Shown piece after piece: positions 8,388-16,179 of a DNA stretch of 64,000 nt. The stretch is from Methanosarcina horonobensis HB-1 = JCM 15518 (GTDB lineage: Archaea > Halobacteriota > Methanosarcinia > Methanosarcinales > Methanosarcinaceae). Numbering within the stretch: position 1 is the first letter of the stretch; every line of letters begins with the position of its first letter. The position numbers and the translations under genes were made by a program. The stretch is taken from positions 2,025,036-2,089,035 of the forward strand of contig NZ_CP009516.1 of NCBI RefSeq assembly GCF_000970285.1, in the 5' to 3' direction. Under the pieces are notes generated by a model that was not told the origin of the DNA, ran no database searches, and was given only the letters and a program-made list of their open reading frames with translations.

Positions 8388-8576
8388 ACTCCTTACTTCT
8401 ATGTAGCACAAAAGAAAGGTCATAAAAGAGTTTGACTTCTTTCACAGTAGTTCCGAATATCCCTGGTTTTGAAATTTAGTTTTTATAAAAGAAGATATAA
8501 TCAAAACTTTCTACAAAAAATTAAATATAAAAAGTAAACTTTGAGAATTCAAAAAGAGCATAGCCGCCAGTGACAC

Positions 8577-9743
8577 TCATACTGAAGTCCGCTGCAGGAG
8601 GCTCATTACTTTTGTTAAGACTCCGGTTAATGTATCTGTAAACGCCACACTCAGTGGTGCAAGCCTAGTTGTCAGATTACCGGTGAAATTAGCAACTGGA
8701 TTTGTCGGTTGAACTACATTAATTGTTCTGGTTATCGAGTGGTTGGAAACGTCATTTGTTACCGTTAAATTAACCGTATAAGTTCCTGGTGTTGTATATT
8801 TATGAACAACATTTGCAGTACTGCTGTTAGAACCGTCACCAAAATCAAGCAGTTCAGTGGTCTGGTTGACGCTGTAATCCGCAAAAGTCACATTTTCCCC
8901 TGTATATACATTATCTGAAGAAACTGTGAAATTTGCAGTCACATTAGAAAATCTGCCAGGTCTTACCCAGGAGGAATTTCCAAGATCTCCCATGAGATAG
9001 AATGTTCCGTTCTTCTGGTTAGTATAATTCAGAATTGATTCCAGCCTTGATGTTGAAGTTTGATATTCCCCGGTAACATTTGAAGTAATTGCATGTCCGT
9101 ATAACACTAACACGTACCCGTTTTCTATTGCGTAATCAATCCCATATTGTATGGACTCCAGACTAACATTGGACTGGTCGTCTATTTCAACAGCGTACAG
9201 AACCTGAGTGTCGTTCCACGTGTAATAGGCAGCTGATTCATTTACATTTACTGTCTTGAAGTTCGTCGATCTAAGTGTCCTGAAATATGGAGCCAGTAAT
9301 GCATCAGTAGTTTCATTTCTAGCTGAATAGGGATATATAAAGGAATAAACCGGATAACCGTAACCGGTTATTTCTATGATGTTCGGGAATATTTCCGTTT
9401 CCAGCCACTCTTCAGAAGTGTGATTGTCTAGAAAAGCAATTGAATCTATGTGATTGTACCCGTGCCCAGCTATTTCCCATCCGGCATCGTGCAGTGCAGC
9501 CAGTTGAGTTTCTGTACCCACTCCCCAACTATTTAATGTATTTACATTTATAGTACACACAGCATTGTACTGCTTGAAAATTGATAGATTTTGATAGCAC
9601 TCATCAATACTTATTGTATCGTCCCATGATAGAGCAATGCCTCCTGTATGATTCGCAGCCGCATTAGCAGTACCAGCCAGACTAACTACCAGTATAAGAA
9701 ATAATCCATGTTTTATACAGGATTTAAAATTGCGGGGTTTCAT
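8577..9743 (-). CDS. Secreted polysaccharide-deacetylase-like protein with PKD domain, C-terminus broken
   Basis: 388 residues. A signal peptide (about 1-28, ending AGTANAA) is followed by a NodB-homology domain: SWDDTIS supplies the catalytic and metal aspartates, and the HGYNH pattern the two zinc histidines. A PKD domain (about 265-345; FTVSSDNVYTGENVTF to INVV) follows. A second PKD begins (PVANFTGNLTTRLAPLSVAF) but is cut by a change of frame. In the alternate frame the sequence resumes as SNEPPAADFSMSVTGGYA, the beginning of another PKD, and then ends. The 3' end has therefore lost sequence. Likely an extracellular enzyme acting on N-acetylated polysaccharide; substrate not readable. 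Confidence 0.7.
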   Translation of the reverse strand: MKPRNFKSCIKHGLFLILVVSLAGTANAAANHTGGIALSWDDTISIDECYQNLSIFKQYNAVCTINVNTLNSWGVGTETQLAALHDAGWEIAGHGYNHIDSIAFLDNHTSEEWLETEIFPNIIEITGYGYPVYSFIYPYSARNETTDALLAPYFRTLRSTNFKTVNVNESAAYYTWNDTQVLYAVEIDDQSNVSLESIQYGIDYAIENGYVLVLYGHAITSNVTGEYQTSTSRLESILNYTNQKNGTFYLMGDLGNSSWVRPGRFSNVTANFTVSSDNVYTGENVTFADYSVNQTTELLDFGDGSNSSTANVVHKYTTPGTYTVNLTVTNDVSNHSITRTINVVQPTNPVANFTGNLTTRLAPLSVAFTDTLTGVLTKVMSLLQRTSV

Positions 9744-10305
9744 AGCGATTAGATCTCCTTAATGAAAATAACATTGAATGATTTCTTCCTAAACAGTAAT
9801 CTAAAATCCTCGTTCTTTTCCATCCTGATGGAAAGACTTCCTCTTCTGGTGAATAAGGCAGGATTGTCACTTTTGCAGTTTGATTTAATCTCATTATTAT
9901 CCTCCGAATACGTACTGACATGAACCCCATTTTTATGCTTAGAATGTTAAAAAATGACCCCTTAGCCAGAATATATTCATTAATAAACAAATGAAATCCT
10001 TTATTGGAATTAATCTCAGTTGTGAATATACTAAAGTCTATTGAGTTTATTGTAATATAAAATTCTACTATATATAGTTAAGTTTTTCAAAATTAGATTC
10101 AGTTCAAGAAATACTTTATCAAAAATCGTATAGATATGAGTGTAAGTGTCCAGGGCAAAACTACACGGTAGCTAAAACATATAATTAATTTCTAGTATGA
10201 AAAAGCACAGAAAACTGTGCCTTTACTCAGTCGCTCCAAATATTATAGAAGAAACTAGTAGAAACTACAAACAATCTTTTATATCAAAAATCCGATTTAT
10301 TCCGT
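9744..10305. other. Gene-free AT-rich stretch
   Basis: Open frames here have no coding character that I can recognise. The minus-strand part next to 9743 (GATCTCCTT) carries the ribosome site AAGGAGATC for the deacetylase gene. Confidence 0.4.
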
Positions 10306-10881
10306 ATGGTTGCCTCCTGGTCCCAATCCCACACCCTTGGACCAAAAGAGAAGGCTTTTTCCTGGCGGATAGACAGCCAGGGAAATATCTTCATAAAAAG
10401 GAAATTCAGGAATGCCCTTTTTCCCAGAATCGAGAAAGTTAGTTGCAGCCACCTGGACAAGCTCCATGTGTTCATGCAGGATAGAGAATGGAAAGACCTG
10501 GCAAACGACGCAGAAAAATTGTATACGGGGACTGAAAAGGAAGGCATAGGCAAATTTCTTTACAGGCTCAGATCTGAGGTTCCGTATGCTCAGCTCTCAA
10601 GCCAGTTAGTAGCTATTTTTTACCACTCCGAAGTCTGGGAATGGAATGAGCAGAAAAAAGGTATGAAGTTTCTGCTTATCCCGGGAAACTGGCAGGAGAA
10701 AACAGTACATTACTACAGGAACTCGCTGGTCCTGGAAGACGAAAGCCATTTTCTAGCCGGATTCTCGGAAAACAGCCTGCAAAAAGGAAAGGGACAGGCA
10801 CGTGAAGAACTGCAAGAAACCCTGCAAGAAGAGCCAGTTCAGAAAATTGAGCAAACAAAACTTTCGGCTTTTTTAAGATAA
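10306..10881 (+). CDS. Hypothetical protein
   Basis: 191 residues, soluble and unrecognised. The N-terminal half is basic and aromatic (VASWSQSHTLGPKEKAFSWR). The middle has LRSEVPYAQLSSQLVAIFYHSEVWEW, and the last 40 residues are rich in Glu and Gln. No signal peptide, membrane span or metal motif is seen. The GC level and codon use fit a real gene better than the flanking DNA does. The start is uncertain, as there is no strong ribosome site at the ATG. Confidence 0.55.
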   Translation: MVASWSQSHTLGPKEKAFSWRIDSQGNIFIKRKFRNALFPRIEKVSCSHLDKLHVFMQDREWKDLANDAEKLYTGTEKEGIGKFLYRLRSEVPYAQLSSQLVAIFYHSEVWEWNEQKKGMKFLLIPGNWQEKTVHYYRNSLVLEDESHFLAGFSENSLQKGKGQAREELQETLQEEPVQKIEQTKLSAFLR

Positions 10882-10964
10882 GGAAAAATACAGAGAAAAA
10901 GATAAGGGAAAATAATAGAAAGGCATAGCTTTTAAGCCAATCTTAAGCCATATGGAAGCCCGAT

Positions 10965-11234
10965 TCAGGCAGTTTCAAGTTCCATTTCGATGCCGCCAAA
11001 TCTCTTCGCGATAAAATTATATATGGCTCCAATAAGGAATCCTCCTATTCCTCCCGCAATTCCATAAAAGAGAATGATTGCTAGAATCATAATTACACTT
11101 TCGGTAAGACCAATCTGCCCCCCTGCACTTGCCATAAGAAGAATAAACGGCGAAAAGATAACTGCAAGAATCAGATACATAAGCCCGAGGACTTTTGCCA
11201 GAGATGTACTATTTAAGGATTTGATTTGTACCAT
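10965..11234 (-). CDS. Small membrane protein, DUF3566-like
   Basis: 89 residues with two long hydrophobic segments (about 15-37 and 45-72) joined by a Gly-rich turn (GIAGGIGGFLIGAIYNFIAKRFGGIEMEL). The N-terminal QIKSLNSTSLAKVLG and the C-terminal NFIAKRFGGIEMEL arrangement recalls DUF3566-type two-span proteins. Function unknown. The ATG is preceded by AAGGAGG on the minus strand at a proper spacing. It lies 38 bp downstream of the next minus-strand gene (11273-11797), also a membrane protein, so the two may be cotranscribed. Confidence 0.7.
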   Translation of the reverse strand: MVQIKSLNSTSLAKVLGLMYLILAVIFSPFILLMASAGGQIGLTESVIMILAIILFYGIAGGIGGFLIGAIYNFIAKRFGGIEMELETA

Positions 11235-11272
11235 TTAAGGACCTCCTTTTTAAATATTAAAGGTTGTTTTGA

Positions 11273-11797
11273 CTACGGATTGTATACACTTCCAACTACT
11301 TTTTCTGCAAGGTCCCCGGCTACAGGCAATATGTATCTCTGTCTCCTGTATGTTTTATACATAAGGAAAAGCCACAGGAAAAACGGGAACAGGCTTAGAA
11401 CCAGCATTCCGTCAAATAAATGGTCGATAACTGTGCTGGGGTTATGTATGAAAATATATATAAGCAGTGCAGGGTTGAGGTTGACAAGGAAATAATCGAT
11501 AAACCTGTTGGTCTCGGTACCAAAAAAGGTTTGCAGGGCACTGATTACTATTGCGAGAATTGTAAAGGTCAAAAAAGACTGCATTGCGTGAAATCTGACC
11601 AGTTTGCTCTTGGTCTCAAGTACAAAGAAAATCAGACCTGTCAACCAGGTCAGAAAATAACATAAAAATCCTTCTATGTTTTCTTTCAAACCCACAGATG
11701 TCCTTGAAGATGCAATCTCACTTCCAATTTCACTTTCCGGTTCAGCTTTCAGTACAGACCCCCCATGACTGAAATTTATCCAATAAATATGGTTCAT
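11273..11797 (-). CDS. DUF4870/Tic20-like membrane protein
   Basis: Up to 174 residues. After a polar N-terminus the sequence LKENIEGFLCYFLTWLTG and then KSKLVRFHAMQSFLTF is the hallmark of the DUF4870 (Tic20-like) family: one span ending in a conserved Gly, then RFHAMQS before the second span, with two more spans at about 100-120 and 130-150. Role in the cell membrane unknown. The listed ATG (11797) has no good ribosome site; GGGGGG lies 6 nt before an in-frame CTG (about residue 16), so the true start may lie further in. Confidence 0.75.
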   Translation of the reverse strand: MNHIYWINFSHGGSVLKAEPESEIGSEIASSRTSVGLKENIEGFLCYFLTWLTGLIFFVLETKSKLVRFHAMQSFLTFTILAIVISALQTFFGTETNRFIDYFLVNLNPALLIYIFIHNPSTVIDHLFDGMLVLSLFPFFLWLFLMYKTYRRQRYILPVAGDLAEKVVGSVYNP

Positions 11798-12083
11798 TTT
11801 AACTGTAATTCTTAAATCAGCCTATAATTTACTAAATTGGCTAGCTTAAAACCATAAATTAGCTATTATTATAATTCTAATTATACAAAAACCGTTCTTA
11901 TCGAAATATCTCTCTATAAAAGTAATTCTTATCAAAATTATTCTTACCAGTTGCAGGAAAGTATCAAAAAATTAAAAACCTGCCACCAGGTATATAGAGA
12001 TAATAGAGGTAGAGGAAATACATAATAGAGGAAATAGAAAAAGGGTAGATAAAAAAAGAAATTATAATAAAACCATGTTCCGA

Positions 12084-12341
12084 TTATCTGTACATTCGGC
12101 TCAGGGGTTCTATTGTAATTACTACAAGGGTTCTTTTTTCGTAATCAACTCTATAAAGCAGCCTTAAATGCCTGGATCTGAGCCGGAATATTTTTTCCTG
12201 ACTTTCGATAATTCTTTTTGCACCCTGAGGCACGGGATCAAGGGCAAGCTCTTCAAGGGTTTCCCTGACCCGGGAATGCACACTCTCATCTGCATTCTGC
12301 ATAAAGTCCTGCGCAGGGATATCAAAAAAAACTTCGAACAC
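12084..12341 (-). CDS. RelE/ParE-type toxin
   Basis: 85 residues with the compact RelE/ParE make-up: an N-terminal strand VFFDIPAQDFM, two helices (SVHSRVRETLEELALDP), then basic strands with RIIESQEKIFRLRSRHLRLLYRVDYEKRTLVVITIEPLSRMYR. The Arg-rich strand and the terminal tyrosine suit a ribosome-dependent mRNA endonuclease of the RelE group, though ParE-like activity cannot be excluded. It lies 50 bp downstream of a small acidic and Lys-rich partner on the same strand, the normal antitoxin-first order. Confidence 0.72.
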   Translation of the reverse strand: MFEVFFDIPAQDFMQNADESVHSRVRETLEELALDPVPQGAKRIIESQEKIFRLRSRHLRLLYRVDYEKRTLVVITIEPLSRMYR

Positions 12342-12391
12342 TTAAGACCCTCATTTTTCAAGCTTATTTAGATCTTTATATTTAAGTTTAT

Positions 12392-12592
12392 TTAGATTTT
12401 CATTTTCTCGAGTTTCTTTAACGGTACAAGCTTTCCTCTTGCCTCATTTTCAAAACTTCTGAAAACAAGCTCTTTTTCTTCTGAAGTTAGCAGGACATCT
12501 ATGTCTACCATATGCTCCTTTATTTCTGCAAGCTGTTTCTTTATGAAATTGAGCTCTTCAAAGATTTTTTTATCGATTTTCTCCCCGGTCAT
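12392..12592 (-). CDS. Antitoxin partner of the RelE-type toxin
   Basis: 66 residues, mostly helical and coiled-coil-like at the start (DKKIFEELNFIKKQLAEIKEHM), then DIDVLLTSEEKELVFRSFENEARGKLVPLKKLEKMKI. The size, the charge pattern and the position just upstream of the toxin make it the likely antitoxin; the N-terminal half could dimerise and the C-terminal half wrap the toxin. No clear DNA-binding fold is visible. It probably controls its own operon. Confidence 0.65.
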   Translation of the reverse strand: MTGEKIDKKIFEELNFIKKQLAEIKEHMVDIDVLLTSEEKELVFRSFENEARGKLVPLKKLEKMKI

Positions 12593-13024
12593 CGGAACAC
12601 TGCCTTACTTATATAATTTGTAAATCGGTACTCATTAGTAAATCGGTATTCGTTATCAATATAGTAAAATATCTTTTAAGAGTTATCCCATAAAAATTAT
12701 CCTTAAATGTTCCATGCATACTGTTTCCATAATGCATAGAATTTCCTGGTAGAAAGTATCTTCTTACTTCCTCATCAAAGTATCGTACAATAATATAGTC
12801 GTAAAACATCTCATGAGATAACGCTGTCGTGAAATTAAACAGTCTGGATAAGTTTAAATTCTGGTTATCCAGATTATATTGTTTTAACTTTTACATTTTA
12901 CTTTTATATTTTACTTTTAAGAAAGAGAATATAAAAAATCTGACAGAATTAAAAAGATAAATATTATAAGAATGATAAAATTATACATACAGATCTGGAG
13001 TCTGTAAATGAGCAGGAGAAAAAA
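12593..13024. other. AT-rich region with the marC promoter
   Basis: No credible gene. A TATA-like tract (ATAAATATTATAAG, near 12958-12971) lies some 55-65 bp before the marC start codon, and AGGAG just before the ATG at 13025 is its ribosome site. Confidence 0.45.
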
Positions 13025-13663
13025 ATGGTAGCCGAAAACCTCGGGTTTTTCATCTATGTATTCTCATCCATCTTTGTAGTTGTAAGCCCTATCAGCGGAG
13101 TTGTAACTTTTATCTCCCTGACAAGCAAGATGACTCACAAAGAAAAAAATGATATTGCCAAAAAAGCGGTGACACTTGCATGTGTAATTGCCCTCTTTTT
13201 TGCAGTTACTGGAAGTATGATACTTAAACTATTCAGCATCAGTGTGGACTCTCTCAGGGTAGCCGGAGGACTCCTGCTTTTCAGTATCGCATTTGACATG
13301 ATGCACGCAAAGGTCTCAAGAGAAAGCATCACCGAAGAAGAAATTTCTCAGTCTCAGGAAAGGGAAGATATCTGGGTCTTTCCAATAGGCCTTCCGCTCC
13401 TGACAGGACCGGGTACGATCAGCACGGTAATCGTTCTTATGGGAATGGCAGACGGTGTTCAACAAAAAGTAATTGTAGTCATTTCAATTATACTTACATT
13501 TGTAATTTGCCTGATTGTCTTTTATTTCTCAAGGAGGCTCCACAAGTTCATAGGATATAACGGAATGCTTGTCTTTACAAGACTTATGGGGCTTTTACTC
13601 GCAGCGCTTGCTGTTGACCTGACGGCTACAGGAATAATAAACATATTCCAGCCGGTTCTTTGA
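13025..13663 (+). CDS. MarC-family membrane protein
   Basis: 212 residues with six hydrophobic segments. Typical MarC blocks are visible: FVVVSPISGVVTFISLT near the start, SLRVAGGLLLFSIAFDM at about 76-92, and GLPLLTGPGTISTVIVL at about 123-140. The family is a group of inner-membrane proteins once tied to multiple antibiotic resistance; the transported substrate is not settled. The start is well supported by AGGAG 5 nt before the ATG. A stable hairpin follows the stop codon at 13705-13739. Confidence 0.85.
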   Translation: MVAENLGFFIYVFSSIFVVVSPISGVVTFISLTSKMTHKEKNDIAKKAVTLACVIALFFAVTGSMILKLFSISVDSLRVAGGLLLFSIAFDMMHAKVSRESITEEEISQSQEREDIWVFPIGLPLLTGPGTISTVIVLMGMADGVQQKVIVVISIILTFVICLIVFYFSRRLHKFIGYNGMLVFTRLMGLLLAALAVDLTATGIINIFQPVL

Positions 13664-13704
13664 AACCTTCAGGTTTGAGAGTTTTTAACTCTAAGGCGGG
13701 AAGT

Positions 13705-13739
13705 CCCCTTCCTCACTTTCATCAGAAAGCAGGGAGGGG
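13705..13739. other. Hairpin after marC, IS605-end-like
   Basis: CCCCTTCCT pairs with AGGGAGGGG, and CTTTC with GAAAG, around a 4-nt loop. The flanks read GGCGGGAAGT before and TAGTTCA after. It could act as a terminator. The form also recalls the structured right end of IS200/IS605-type elements, but no tnpA or tnpB lies nearby. Confidence 0.45.
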
Positions 13740-13905
13740 TAGTTCATTTCTTAAACCAGAAACTCCTAACCAAAAATTGTTAAATCCTCAAATTCCAGGA
13801 CATGCAGGTTAAACAGGCAGAATTTTTCAGACTGAGCTATCAAGAGTTATCATAATTGTTAAGGATTACCACAAATCAACTGACAGAGTTATAAGGAAAG
13901 ACCAG

Positions 13906-15162
13906 TTAACCCGATTTTCCGTTATACCTTCTGTTAACATATTCGATCAGTTTACTGCCCGTAAGCCTTTCGCTTGAAGGGCCTATGCGGATATAGAACT
14001 CTTCGTCGTTTTTATCCGGCTTAAGGAAAACAGCTTCGTCGCTTTTTTTACAGTCGATCTCCAAGACTTCTTTACCGTTTACAGGCACAAGGGTATACTC
14101 TATCATGGGAGCGTAGTTAAGGCCTATATGCTGTTTTATGAGCTGTTTGAAGTGCAGGAGGAACCTGTCCTCACTAAGAAAACCGTCGTTTTTGATTCCA
14201 AGGACTTCCCCGCTGTTGGAAACACCGACGAGAAGGATGCCACCATCGGTGTTCAGGTAAGCGACTATTGTCTTCAGGACGGCGTGTTCAATGTTCCAGT
14301 CAGGTTTTCCGGTGATAAGGTTCATACGCAGTGTGGACTTGAACTCAAGTCTCTTGCTCTCTCCGCGCCGAATCAATTCCAGGATGTAATCGGAATCGTT
14401 TGCAAGCTTCACGGCCTCCCGTATGAGTTCAAGCTTCTTGCGGATATGGGTTATACTTTTTGGGTAAGTTGAAAGCCTGCACTCGAACACACTTAGCTGG
14501 GAAATAAGTTCTTTTGTGAGAGCTTTGATTTTAAGGACCTCAAGCTGGACCTGCAGGTCAGGGAGATAGAGTTTGCTATGCATAAGGGAGTCGAGATCCA
14601 CATTCGGAATAGGTAGAATCCCGGGAAAAGGGGAAACAGCAGCTTCCGAAAATACAGAAGTCCTTTCCCAGGTTCCCTCACACATACTCTCAATCGAAAG
14701 TTTTCCTTCAAATGCGATGTCATCTGCCGCAATGGGAGAAGCCTCCGAAAACCCAGATTTTTCTGAAAAAAAGGCAGGACCGTTCAGGTCAGAAGCCTGT
14801 GTGGACTCCATAACCGGAACATCAGCTTTCCGGACTTCAGGTCTCAGGATAAAACCCCTTGCTTCCCAGGCCTTCCTGATCTTCAGGCCGAGAGGATTAT
14901 TAAAAAAGTCTGCAAGATACTCCGAACTTACCTTTTCGGGATCGAGAACAAGCTGAATGTAAGCTGAAGAATAACCTTCCCCAGGGGGAGAACTGGCTGC
15001 GTTTAATTCCTGGTAAAGGGAGAGATAAAAAGAATTTTCTTCTGCCGAAAAGCCATGTTCCATATCAGGGTCAGGAAAATTGACCTTTAAAGTAAGGTCC
15101 GAAAGATTTGTCGGTTTCAGTCCATACTGACTGCATAAGGAATCTATTTCTTTTTCAACCAT
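13906..15162 (-). CDS. AlbA_2 (Schlafen-type) domain protein
   Basis: About 418 residues. The last third is an AlbA_2/divergent AAA-4 domain: ESKRLEFKSTL, then TIVAYLNTDGGILLVGVSNSGEVLGI, then a strand ending in KEVLEIDC, and YIRIGPSSERL before a terminal helix. Such domains bind nucleic acids and occur in Schlafen-like and transcriptional proteins. The first 250 residues are unrecognised, with a helical stretch at about 195-260 (LDSLMHSKLYLPDLQVQLEV). TTG at 15171 or ATG at 15162 could start it; neither has a good ribosome site. Stands alone on its strand. Function unknown. Confidence 0.7.
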   Translation of the reverse strand: MVEKEIDSLCSQYGLKPTNLSDLTLKVNFPDPDMEHGFSAEENSFYLSLYQELNAASSPPGEGYSSAYIQLVLDPEKVSSEYLADFFNNPLGLKIRKAWEARGFILRPEVRKADVPVMESTQASDLNGPAFFSEKSGFSEASPIAADDIAFEGKLSIESMCEGTWERTSVFSEAAVSPFPGILPIPNVDLDSLMHSKLYLPDLQVQLEVLKIKALTKELISQLSVFECRLSTYPKSITHIRKKLELIREAVKLANDSDYILELIRRGESKRLEFKSTLRMNLITGKPDWNIEHAVLKTIVAYLNTDGGILLVGVSNSGEVLGIKNDGFLSEDRFLLHFKQLIKQHIGLNYAPMIEYTLVPVNGKEVLEIDCKKSDEAVFLKPDKNDEEFYIRIGPSSERLTGSKLIEYVNRRYNGKSG

Positions 15163-15590
15163 GCGGATCAAACAGAGGGGGTTTCTGATGTTAGGGTTAC
15201 TTCATGTTGATACATTGTTAAAATTAATGTTGCGTATTGAGTTTTAAAACTCATATATTTTTTCTATTCAGGTTACTTAAAATCTAATTTTCCTATTGGG
15301 AACCGGAAATTTGTCTCTGTTATGCGGTTGATGTTCTTAAATCTGAATTTAAGTCCGAACTGGAGTGTCGATCCGGAAACATTCTAAAAGGCCCGGAAAA
15401 AAACAGAGAAAATGGTTCAAAAAAGGAAACTGCTTCGAATTTAAACAATTATTGATTCGAGCCGGTTTGCCTGAAATTAGATTTAAAATTATATTTGATA
15501 TTAACCATCTCATAAGCTTTATTACCTGATCTTTATCTGGTCTGAGAGATTAATATCGGTTAGAGAAATCGGTTATCCTTTTATGTTCTC
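15163..15590. other. Gene-free stretch between minus-strand genes
   Basis: AT-rich; no gene, repeat or strong hairpin seen. Confidence 0.4.
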
Positions 15591-15767
15591 TTAAATGTTC
15601 GCTATTCCCTGGACTTCAGATTCGATGGAGGCGCCGAAAGATGTAATTGAAGATGTGCACCCGCATTTTCTGCAATAGTAAAAGCTGTTCGAGCCAATTA
15701 CCTGTCTTTTAAGAGGTGTGCCACACCTGACACATTTCGAAGGGAGATCAAACATATCTTTACTCAC
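15591..15767 (-). CDS. Tiny zinc-ribbon protein, second of a coupled pair
   Basis: 58 residues, shorter than a usual ORF cut-off. It starts with GTG inside the stop of the upstream gene (GTGA overlap), a standard arrangement for translational coupling. Two knuckles, KCVRCG and YYCRKCGC, separated by 15 residues would hold one zinc ion. The rest (SSITSFGASIESEVQGIANI) is simple and polar. An in-frame ATG at 15755 is an alternative start. Zinc ribbons of this size often bind nucleic acid or form part of larger complexes. The partner is unknown. Confidence 0.6.
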   Translation of the reverse strand: MSKDMFDLPSKCVRCGTPLKRQVIGSNSFYYCRKCGCTSSITSFGASIESEVQGIANI

Positions 15768-15958
15768 TCCAGAATCATCAATGGCTCAAGTCTTGCAGTT
15801 TCTTTTCTTGTCCAGTATCCGCATACAGTACAATATTGAAATCCGTTAAAAAGATCATTTTCGAGTTTGGAATGGCATTCAGGACATCTTTTTAAAAAAA
15901 GTGTATGCTCCGACTCTTTTTTGTCCCCTGCATTTTCTATTATGGTTACTTTTTGCAT
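15764..15958 (-). CDS. Tiny zinc-ribbon protein, first of a coupled pair
   Basis: 64 residues with two zinc knuckles, RCPECH and YCTVCGYW, spaced as in a classical zinc ribbon and flanked by an N-terminal polar strand (MQKVTIIENAGDKKESEH). GGAAG lies upstream of the ATG. Its last codons overlap the GTG start of a second zinc ribbon (15591-15767), so the two are probably made together. No catalytic motif. A nucleic-acid or protein-binding role is inferred from the fold only. Confidence 0.7.
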   Translation of the reverse strand: MQKVTIIENAGDKKESEHTLFLKRCPECHSKLENDLFNGFQYCTVCGYWTRKETARLEPLMILE

Positions 15959-16179
15959 AGTTGATTACTTCCTTTTGATTTTTCACACCAATTATATATA
16001 ATTTTATATCACATATATAGATTTCCCTGCAAAATAAGCTATTTAACTCAGATATTGTTATATTCTGCAGAGACATATAGAAATTCATAAGCAGCCGCTG
16101 ATAAACCGCCATGAACATTCATCAGTTGAAAACCTGGCCGACTTCATAAAAAATAAGTTGGCGGATTCTCTGGTACATT

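Noticed and set aside
9724-9990. Minus-strand 88-codon frame upstream of the deacetylase
   Set aside because: Overlaps the deacetylase start and its ribosome site, and has no coding look.
12609-12809. Minus-strand 66-codon frame
   Set aside because: Composition follows the AT-rich DNA (Tyr, Phe, Ile), with no ribosome site or recognisable domain.
15879-16118. Minus-strand 79-codon frame
   Set aside because: Covers the ribosome site and start of the zinc-ribbon gene in another frame, and its sequence is typical of non-coding DNA.
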